A stretch of DNA of 24,629 nucleotides, from IMG/VR virus record IMGVR_UViG_3300044855_000281, positions 1 to 24,629 of that record. One strand, 5' to 3'. The DNA comes from a virus. The notes beneath the pieces are model-generated. The model was not told where the DNA came from and searched no databases. It saw only the letters and a list, made by a program, of their open reading frames with translations. Positions 18,884-24,629 of the stretch are shown here, one piece after another. The translations under genes were made by a program, and so were the position numbers. The first letter of the stretch is position 1. Every line of letters begins with the position of its first letter.

Positions 18884-20089
18884 CTATTTCAAAAGCGTTC
18901 GAGCTTCGACCATGCCCTTGGTCATGACCTTCGTGCCGCGCTTGCGTGTGAACCAGCCGATTGCGGCCACGACTGCGGTAGCAGCGAGAGCAATCACAAC
19001 AGGATCGCGCGACAGGTCAAAAGCGATAGCGCCGACTGCCGTCCCGATGCCTAAGCGCGTCGTGATGACCTGGATCAGCGAGCCTGCGCCAACGATGACC
19101 ATCCCGATGCCGCGCTGGCTATCCGTCATGTTCTTCGCGCCGTTCTCTGGCGCGACTTCGCCGTAGGGAATGCTGCGCACATCGACCGTCTTTGGCGCGA
19201 TGATAACGGGCTCCGGGGGCTTGGGAGCGGTAACCGGCGGCGGCGACGGCTGGGGAGCCGGATTTATCGCCACCGCCGGCCCTGCGACAGCGGGACCACT
19301 CGGCTGCACAGGAATGGGCGCAGATACCAGCGGAGGGGGGCTGGGCTGGGGGGCTTGCTTCTCCGCTGGCTCCGCATCGCCCTCCGCCTCAATCACAGAG
19401 GTCGGGGGTTCAGCCTTTTTCGCGATCACTTCGGACCACTGTTTCTTGAGAATGTGAGACGTGTCGGGCGGCTTCGACGTATCAAGCCGCGCACGCATGA
19501 GGGTGTCTTCCAGAGACGTGCTTTCGTTCGCGTCGATCTGCCCGCCTTCGGTCACTTGCAGCTTGATGACGCTGATGCTGCACGCGTTCTCCCACGGGAG
19601 GTCGCAGAACAGGCACGCCTCAGCCAGCCTTCGCCGGTAGAGGCCCTTGAGCGGCTTGCCACCTGCGCGGCAGTTGCGCGGGAACTGCAACAGCGCCGAG
19701 CCGTAGCTGCCTGGCGTCATCACCTTGCCCGCATCCGTCACGCCGCCGTTAAGGCAAGCCTTCATCGATTTTGGGATGTAGCCTAGATTGAAGACCAAAC
19801 TTGCGAGCGCATCGAATTCGCCCTGCGTCAGCGGCACTGTGATCTGGTCCCGCACAATCTGCGCGTGTCGTGCCACGTCCTCGTCCAGCAGCGCATCAGC
19901 TTCAGCAAGCGTTATGCGCTTGCCGACAACCGCAACCGGTCCGGTCCTGCCGTATCCGATGGTCGGGATGCCGATAGGGTCGAGGTAGCCGGTAAGGCTC
20001 AACCCCTCGAAGTGCCGGATAAGGTCTAGCGCGGCCTTCGACGGGTACAGCTCACTCGGCGGCCTTCGGCGCAATATCTCTATTGCCAT
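18884..20089 (-). CDS. GH24 endolysin with Pro-rich linker and C-terminal membrane domain
   Basis: A 401-residue lysozyme. The T4-lysozyme triad is clear with the usual spacing: E28, D37 and T43 in a FEGLSLTGYLDPIGIPTIGY context. The catalytic domain spans about 18-170. Residues about 225-295 are Pro/Ala-rich with repeated QPSPPP blocks. The last 75 residues contain two likely membrane segments (about 327-342 and 363-381, VVIALAATAVVAAIGWF) and a basic tail. No N-terminal signal is visible. GGAGG lies 9 nt before ATG 20089. The fusion of lysozyme to a membrane domain is unusual; it might tether the enzyme or help release. Confidence 0.9.
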   Translation of the reverse strand: MAIEILRRRPPSELYPSKAALDLIRHFEGLSLTGYLDPIGIPTIGYGRTGPVAVVGKRITLAEADALLDEDVARHAQIVRDQITVPLTQGEFDALASLVFNLGYIPKSMKACLNGGVTDAGKVMTPGSYGSALLQFPRNCRAGGKPLKGLYRRRLAEACLFCDLPWENACSISVIKLQVTEGGQIDANESTSLEDTLMRARLDTSKPPDTSHILKKQWSEVIAKKAEPPTSVIEAEGDAEPAEKQAPQPSPPPLVSAPIPVQPSGPAVAGPAVAINPAPQPSPPPVTAPKPPEPVIIAPKTVDVRSIPYGEVAPENGAKNMTDSQRGIGMVIVGAGSLIQVITTRLGIGTAVGAIAFDLSRDPVVIALAATAVVAAIGWFTRKRGTKVMTKGMVEARTLLK

Positions 20090-21092
20090 CGTCTTTATCC
20101 TCCGAGAGATCGGCTTTGGTTTCGGTTCGCGCCTTGCGCATGTCTTCGATCAGGCGGCGGCGCGATGTGGTGCGCCCCCCGCGTGATCCGTTTTCCTGCG
20201 CTTCCTTGCGCTTGCTCATACCCATCTGGACCGCAAGCAAGGCCTGCGCGCCGACAGAGCCGCACGCCTCGAGAAGGATCACCCAGAACAGCGCGAAGAT
20301 GTCCCTGAACGTCACGCCATCGAAGCCAGCGAAATAGCGCGCCGGAGCCTGGAACACCGCAGGCAAAGCCGGATCGCCAATGGCGGCTTCCGTCGCCTGC
20401 TGACGTGCGCCGAGGCGGTCTGTTTCGGCTTTCGTGATCACTTCATCCTGCGCCGCAAGCTTGATGCGTGCGTCATCCTCATACGCTGCAATCTGCGCTT
20501 CGAATGCGGTCAGGTTGTCATTGCCGCCAATGCCGTCAGACAGCACGAGCCGCATGCTTTCACGGGCGCCCGCAACCAGCCTGTCACGGTCGGCGCGAAT
20601 TGCTTCCTTTTCGCCAGTTGCGCGGGCAATGATTGTGTCGGCGCTTTCGGTCGATGCCGTCTCCGTTTGCGTAATCGCGGCGCCCTTACGATAGTGCCAG
20701 TCGTTTCCTTCAGTAACGAAGCCTAACGCAGCGATGCCACACGCAATCAGCCCCATGACCCAGATGAAGCGCAGCGTGCGGCCGGCAGAGGCGTTCAGCT
20801 TGTTGGTTTTCAAGTAAACTATGGCTAATCCGCCGAAGATGACGAACGTCCTGAAGACGATCCCCGCAGCCATGAAGCTGGTTTCCATGCCGGGCGGGGC
20901 GAGGCTGGAGTAAAACTGGCTATCCCAGACGTAGAGCGTCAGGCACGCCACCACGACAGCGGCCCAAAGCGCCGAGAACGTCACGAAGGACACAGTGAAC
21001 GCGGGAGCGTGATCCCTGACCCACCGGCCAGCAGACGCCCACTCTGCTTTGGTGGGGGCTCTCAACGCCCCACCCCTTGAAACTCGGCCCAT
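20052..21092 (-). CDS. Membrane protein with periplasmic or cytoplasmic coiled-coil loop
   Basis: A 346-residue protein. Hydrophobic segments are at about 35-55 (VSFVTFSALWAAVVVACLTL), 75-95 (AGIVFRTFVIFGGLAIVYL), 108-125 (FIWVMGLIACGIAALGFV) and 260-285 (IFALFWVILLEACGSVGAQA). A long Ala/Glu/Arg helical region (about 140-235) lies between the last two. The C-terminus is charged. No family recognised. ATG 21092 is chosen; a TTG at 21065 in a TTGA overlap behind AAGGGG is the alternative. Its location between tail and endolysin genes suggests a lysis- or entry-related role. Confidence 0.65.
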   Translation of the reverse strand: MGRVSRGGALRAPTKAEWASAGRWVRDHAPAFTVSFVTFSALWAAVVVACLTLYVWDSQFYSSLAPPGMETSFMAAGIVFRTFVIFGGLAIVYLKTNKLNASAGRTLRFIWVMGLIACGIAALGFVTEGNDWHYRKGAAITQTETASTESADTIIARATGEKEAIRADRDRLVAGARESMRLVLSDGIGGNDNLTAFEAQIAAYEDDARIKLAAQDEVITKAETDRLGARQQATEAAIGDPALPAVFQAPARYFAGFDGVTFRDIFALFWVILLEACGSVGAQALLAVQMGMSKRKEAQENGSRGGRTTSRRRLIEDMRKARTETKADLSEDKDDGNRDIAPKAAE

Positions 21093-21469
21093 CTCTCGAG
21101 GCCGAGCTGCATCACCGCGAAGCAACCCACGGCCATCAGCGCCCAGCCAAAAGCGGGAATTCGTGACCAGCCCGAAATCTTCTGCGTGTCTTGTACCTGC
21201 GCAATTTCACGCTTGTGCGTTGAAAGGTCGGCGCGGAGATGGTCGATTGCCTCGACCAGCTTCTGGAGCCCGTGGCGCACTTCCTGGCTGTCGGATTGCA
21301 GGGATGCGAACTTGGTCCGCATCTCGGTTTCGATAGCTGTCACCTTCGCTGCGATCTGTTCCACGTCTTCTCCGTTTGCCTTGCGTTTCCGCAGTTGTTC
21401 GAAGTCCTCCGCAACCTCACGCAATTCACGCTTGAGCGCCTTGAAGCGCTCATTGAAATCGTCATCCAT
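21062..21469 (-). CDS. Coiled-coil protein with C-terminal membrane anchor
   Basis: A 135-residue protein. The first 100 residues form a charged coiled coil (ERFKALKRELREVAEDFEQL onward). One transmembrane segment near the C-terminus follows (IPAFGWALMAVGCFAVMQLG, about 104-123). It resembles XhlA-like phage membrane proteins by layout only. An AAAGG element precedes ATG 21469. The downstream gene starts within or at its stop, so the two membrane proteins may act together. Confidence 0.65.
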   Translation of the reverse strand: MDDDFNERFKALKRELREVAEDFEQLRKRKANGEDVEQIAAKVTAIETEMRTKFASLQSDSQEVRHGLQKLVEAIDHLRADLSTHKREIAQVQDTQKISGWSRIPAFGWALMAVGCFAVMQLGLERWAEFQGVGR

Positions 21470-21495
21470 TGTTCCCAGCCTTTCAGTTTAGGGCG

Positions 21496-22134
21496 TCAGG
21501 CTTCCAGCCAGCGCCCCAGCGTCTGCCTTCGCTCGAGGTCTTGCAGTTCCGCTTGCTCGCCAGCCGTGAGGCCGACAGAGCCGTCCTCGTTGACCTTGAT
21601 TTCCGGGGCGATGAGGTAGTGCCGTAGCTCCTTGAGACGCTGCGACAGACGCGCGCGTGCGTCGTCCATCGTCTCGTCTGCCATCATCAGGTCTGCGAAA
21701 GCGTGTTCCGGTTCCGACGCGGGCGCAGGTTCAGGTTCTGGCGCAGGTTCAGGCTCAGGCGCAGGGGCTGGCGCCGCAACCACATCAACAAATAACGAGC
21801 CGTCCTCGTTGCGCACGTTACCAAGCCACGGCACTTGCCCGGCTTTCAGCTTCTCGCGAAGGTCAGCATAGACCTGTCCGTGTGCTGGCTTTTCGCGATC
21901 ATATACAACGCCGCTGCGCCTTAGAGGGTTGTCGCCGGATTGTTCAGCGGCGGCGTTCTTGAACTCAATGATGGAATAATCCGGCGGTATCGGGAGCGCT
22001 TCCCCGCCCTTCTTCGACAGGTAGTCAAGCGCATAGTGGCCGACATCCCGATTGGCCGAGATATAGCGCGGCGATATATAGACCTTGCAGATGGTCATAC
22101 CGCCCGACAGCGTCACGTCCGCAAAAATGCCCAT
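21496..22134 (-). CDS. Hypothetical protein with Pro-Glu repeat linker
   Basis: A 212-residue protein following the tailspike gene. The N-terminal 115 residues are globular (KVYISPRYISANRDVGHYAL onward). A low-complexity linker of alternating Pro/Glu/Ala (about 118-143, PAPEPEPAPEPEPAPA) and a C-terminal helical part (RARLSQRLKELRHYL) come next. An ideal AAAGGA lies 8 nt before ATG 22134. It could be a tail accessory or assembly factor for the tailspike. The Pro-Glu linker is encoded by a repetitive stretch at about 21710-21780. Confidence 0.65.
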   Translation of the reverse strand: MGIFADVTLSGGMTICKVYISPRYISANRDVGHYALDYLSKKGGEALPIPPDYSIIEFKNAAAEQSGDNPLRRSGVVYDREKPAHGQVYADLREKLKAGQVPWLGNVRNEDGSLFVDVVAAPAPAPEPEPAPEPEPAPASEPEHAFADLMMADETMDDARARLSQRLKELRHYLIAPEIKVNEDGSVGLTAGEQAELQDLERRQTLGRWLEA

Positions 22135-22151
22135 TGTGTTTTCCTTTTGAA

Positions 22152-23963
22152 TTAGTTCGGGACGCGCAGAAGCTTAAAGCCCGCGCCGCCGCTATCGTTT
22201 GCGCCGAAACTCAACTGCGCGCTGTTGATCAGGATGACAGCGTCAGACGGTAAATTGAGCTTCCCCGAACCAGCTTGACGCCCAAACGTCAGGTTTCCGC
22301 TGGCAATACGGAACGACCAGACGTTCGTGCCGTCGCTCAACACAGAGTGAGCCTCGGAGCCGTTATAGACGTAGAGAGATGTGCTTGTGCCAATTGCCGC
22401 CTTGCCCGCAATGACGGACGATTGAGCCTCGCCCGCAACAAGGTTTTCAAACCCGTACCCGGCAGCGTTGCCCCTTGAGTTGCGCCTCACGATCACCGCG
22501 CCTGTGCCTCCGGTCGGGAGCGGCGTTCCGTTTGCTTCGTCAAGGCGATCAATGACAATCCGGCCCGCTGTGGTGACGCCGACCGTGTCAGTGCCTTCGA
22601 CATAGGCCGCATTCGTGCCGCTATACTGGTCGATATGCAGTGCCTCAGTGTAAGTCGCGTTACCAGCGCGCGTGCCAGACACAAGGAACGGCCTGCCGGT
22701 TCCAACCGAAATAGACCGCAGCATGTTGACAACAATGTTGTCAGCGTTCTTGAACCAGACCGCGTCTCCGTTTGTGTGCAGAAGGTCTATAGAAATAATC
22801 TTCGCTGAAATTGAAGTATTGGCGTTTGACGACCCGTTGAACACAACGCCGATACACGCATCGGACGCAGTCGTGTCGATTAGTCTTCCGGCCATATCAA
22901 GGTCAAAGTTTTGACAGTCCGCAGCTTCGCCAAGCGTCGTGCCGGTGACAAGGCAGTCAAACAAGACCGCCTCGGTGCCCTCGCAGTTGGCAAAGTAAAA
23001 ACGATATATTCCGTTGTATCGCGATGTGACGTGCAATATGCGCGTGGCGTTGCCGCCGCTGTCGAAAGTGATATCAACAAACCCACCAGCATCTTCGCGC
23101 GGCGTACTAGCTGTCCCGCTGACCGTCCTGTGACGCGCCATCGTGATTGCGGCTGTAGCCAGGATACGCGTGCCACCACGTGCGACGTTCGCTCCAACAT
23201 CGTGATTGGAGCCGCGCCCCGCGCCCTTTACGAGAACGTTGGAATACGTGTTATCAAGCACCGAGTTGATTGCGATGTAGCTCGTGCCTGTCGGCGGCAG
23301 GATGACTTCGCCGCCGCCGTCCGTGTTGCACTGAGCCATCGCGGCGGTGATTGCTGTGACGTTGTCCGCTGGTACGCTTCCGGATGTGGAGCCTTGCGTC
23401 AGGCCGAACCACGAAACGTCAATCCGGCCTTTCGTGTAGAGCCTGACAAAACGCCCCGCCCCGCCGCCGTCAATCGCCAAGATCGTCCCGCCGTTTGCGG
23501 TCGTGGTTGATGCGCTGTCATAGAGCCACTGGCCCTGCCCGCCATCGTTCTCCGAAGAGCGGCCAAGCGTCTGATATAGCCCGTTGTCCACAAGCCCTGT
23601 GCTGGACGTTAGCGCCGTAAGCGCCGCATTGTTCGACACGATCAGAGGCGTAAGGACAGCCGCGCCGGCCGCGTCCAGTTCTGCGGGGACGTAGATCGTG
23701 TCGTACGTCACCGCCTCGGCTGCGTCGGTGATGGTGAACGCATAGGACAGCGCGGGGTTGACGTAGACGACACGGCCAGCGGCACCCAGCGTGGCGGGGT
23801 TGCTTGCAGGCGTCGTCAGCTCCGGGTCGGTGTAGAACGTGCGGCGCGTTCCTGTCGGTGCGCCGGCAGATGTCGGAACCCAGCCGTTGACCTTGAACGT
23901 AGACGCAATGGTGCCGTTGGCTGCTACGGCGGGGATGTAAAAAGGTACGCCGTTCGCGCTAAT
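22152..23963 (-). CDS. Tailspike/tail fibre with pectin-lyase-like beta-helix, apparent ATT start
   Basis: A 603-residue receptor-binding protein if read from ATT 23963. The N-terminal 84 residues contain a fibre-type motif (TFYTDPELTTPASNPATLGA, then AGRVVYVN). A pectate-lyase-like stretch (FGLTQGSTSGSVPADNVTAI, GGGEVILPP) opens a repetitive beta-helix. The first canonical start in frame is GTG 23711, which would remove this conserved-looking N-terminus. The ATT lies 5 nt after GGGAGG and overlaps the stop of the upstream HNH gene. No ATG, GTG or TTG precedes GTG 23711 in this frame after the TGA at 23983-23981. Confidence 0.82.
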   Translation of the reverse strand: MSANGVPFYIPAVAANGTIASTFKVNGWVPTSAGAPTGTRRTFYTDPELTTPASNPATLGAAGRVVYVNPALSYAFTITDAAEAVTYDTIYVPAELDAAGAAVLTPLIVSNNAALTALTSSTGLVDNGLYQTLGRSSENDGGQGQWLYDSASTTTANGGTILAIDGGGAGRFVRLYTKGRIDVSWFGLTQGSTSGSVPADNVTAITAAMAQCNTDGGGEVILPPTGTSYIAINSVLDNTYSNVLVKGAGRGSNHDVGANVARGGTRILATAAITMARHRTVSGTASTPREDAGGFVDITFDSGGNATRILHVTSRYNGIYRFYFANCEGTEAVLFDCLVTGTTLGEAADCQNFDLDMAGRLIDTTASDACIGVVFNGSSNANTSISAKIISIDLLHTNGDAVWFKNADNIVVNMLRSISVGTGRPFLVSGTRAGNATYTEALHIDQYSGTNAAYVEGTDTVGVTTAGRIVIDRLDEANGTPLPTGGTGAVIVRRNSRGNAAGYGFENLVAGEAQSSVIAGKAAIGTSTSLYVYNGSEAHSVLSDGTNVWSFRIASGNLTFGRQAGSGKLNLPSDAVILINSAQLSFGANDSGGAGFKLLRVPN

Positions 23964-24576
23964 TGTAGCCTCCCACGGATTTCAGTTTTGCTTGATAAGT
24001 TCTTTTGTTCGGAAGGCCCGTTACGGACGTCCAAACAGCTCCGCGCTTGATCGCTGCGACGGTGGTTCGAGAAACGCCGAAATCTTCTGCAACCAGGCGA
24101 TGTATTCTGTTGTCGCTCAGGATCATGGCGACGTCGTCTGCACTCAGTTTGGCTGTCGGCCTGGCCTCGCCAGACGAGCGCGTTCCATGAACAATCTGGT
24201 CGTCTGAGTTTTGCTGCGGAGTGGCCCAGTACAGGTGGTTCGGATTAACGCAGGCAGGAACACCGCACCGATGCGCAGCCTCCGCGTGATCGAATGGCGG
24301 GCTCCCATGCGCGAGAATACACATGGCCCTTGAGGCGGCCATCTTTTGCCCGTTGAGAGACGCGCCGCCGTAACCCTTTTGGCGACGTCCGTATGGCCAT
24401 ATCAAGCAGTCTGCTGACTTGTGTTCGGTATGCTGCAAGAGAAAACTCTGCGTCATTCCGCGTCGATAACTTGGTTTGATAGCTCCATGTCTCGTCAAAC
24501 GGGCGTAGCAGGTTCCGCAGAAGCCGCGAGCCAACACTTTGTTTCTGCCGCACTCAGAACAGCAAGTTGCGGCCAT
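23959..24576 (-). CDS. HNH homing-type endonuclease, copy 2
   Basis: A 205-residue paralogue of the 11328-11936 protein. It has N-terminal zinc-type cysteines (C6, C9, C20, C23), a central AHRCGVPACVNPNHLYWAT HNH motif (101-119) and a C-terminal helix-turn-helix (RLVAEDFGVSRTTVAAIKRG). It starts after a terminator, with GGAG upstream of ATG 24576, and ends at the tailspike start. No intron or upstream exon of the tailspike is seen, so it is a free-standing endonuclease inserted between genes. Confidence 0.9.
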   Translation of the reverse strand: MAATCCSECGRNKVLARGFCGTCYARLTRHGAIKPSYRRGMTQSFLLQHTEHKSADCLIWPYGRRQKGYGGASLNGQKMAASRAMCILAHGSPPFDHAEAAHRCGVPACVNPNHLYWATPQQNSDDQIVHGTRSSGEARPTAKLSADDVAMILSDNRIHRLVAEDFGVSRTTVAAIKRGAVWTSVTGLPNKRTYQAKLKSVGGYN

Positions 24577-24594
24577 TGCTCAGGCTCCAATGCG

Positions 24595-24618
24595 AAAAAC
24601 CCCGCCTTGTGAGCGGGG
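24595..24618 (-). terminator. Rho-independent terminator upstream of HNH copy 2
   Basis: On the minus strand CCCCGC and its complement (24618-24613 with 24605-24600) form a 6-bp GC stem with a 7-nt loop, followed by TTTTT (24599-24595). It ends a leftward transcript from beyond the right edge, 19 nt before the HNH start codon. Confidence 0.82.
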
Positions 24619-24629
24619 CCGGGTCGTTT

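Noticed and set aside
21710-21780. Tandem DNA repeat element
   Set aside because: The repetition encodes an in-frame Pro-Glu-Ala linker of the 21496-22134 protein and needs no separate element.
22911-23510. 199-residue plus-strand open frame
   Set aside because: Antisense to the tailspike beta-helix region, no ribosome binding site and not protein-like.
23959-24576. Group I intron carrying the HNH gene inside the tailspike
   Set aside because: A terminator lies directly upstream of the HNH gene and no upstream tailspike exon or intron-like core is seen. A free-standing HNH gene explains the layout.

Overview
The window is a GC-rich block of a temperate tailed-phage genome (Caudoviricetes), most likely from an alphaproteobacterial host. 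Phage hallmarks are present: large terminase, RusA resolvase, primase-helicase, divergent repressor pair with operators, tyrosine integrase, GH24 endolysin, spanins and a tailspike. No housekeeping gene, rRNA or tRNA was recognised. The host assignment is an inference from base composition and protein style only.

Layout. (1) 1-2978, minus strand: a late operon of a small structural protein, a ParB-fold protein, a TAGT/GREB1-like glycosyltransferase, the small terminase and the large terminase, which runs off the left edge. (2) 3198-3665, plus strand: a lone membrane protein with a terminator. (3) 3667-12367, minus strand: the replication and recombination block (zinc ribbon, TOPRIM/RecA-like primase-helicase, Cas4-like nuclease, DnaA domain IV protein, DUF669-like ssDNA-binding candidate, P-loop ATPase, HNH endonuclease, RusA). 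Most of its genes are joined by 4-nt stop/start overlaps. A cluster of GTGGGCA repeats (5651-5793) lies at the end of the primase gene. (4) 12380-13600: the control region, with a UUCG terminator just before rusA, an opposing plus-strand gene with its own promoter, a divergent Cro-like/CI-like pair, and ATGGGA-N4-TCCCAT operators. (5) 13600-17790, plus strand: thirteen small genes ending in an HTH/GIY-YIG fusion, an excisionase-like protein and the integrase. Every junction in this operon is a 1- or 4-nt overlap. (6) 17711-17870: repeats that probably mark attP. (7) 17872-24576, minus strand: lysis and tail genes (small membrane proteins, overlapping Rz1/Rz-like spanins, a GH24 lysozyme with a C-terminal membrane domain, coiled-coil membrane proteins, a tailspike and a second HNH endonuclease).

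How it fits together. The putative attP lies inside the map, with late genes on both sides. The sequence is therefore arranged as the free circular or packaged phage, not as a prophage ending at the integrase. In a circular map the leftward late operon leaving the left edge would continue, through genes not in the window, into the leftward tail and lysis genes at the right.

The most unusual items are the ParB plus TAGT-like glycosyltransferase pair inside the packaging operon, which may be a DNA-modification module; the tailspike gene whose only good start is an ATT codon behind a strong ribosome binding site at the end of an HNH gene; the helically phased GTGGGCA array beside the primase gene in an operon that also encodes a stand-alone DnaA domain IV; and the terminator immediately before rusA, which implies antitermination or attenuation of the replication operon.
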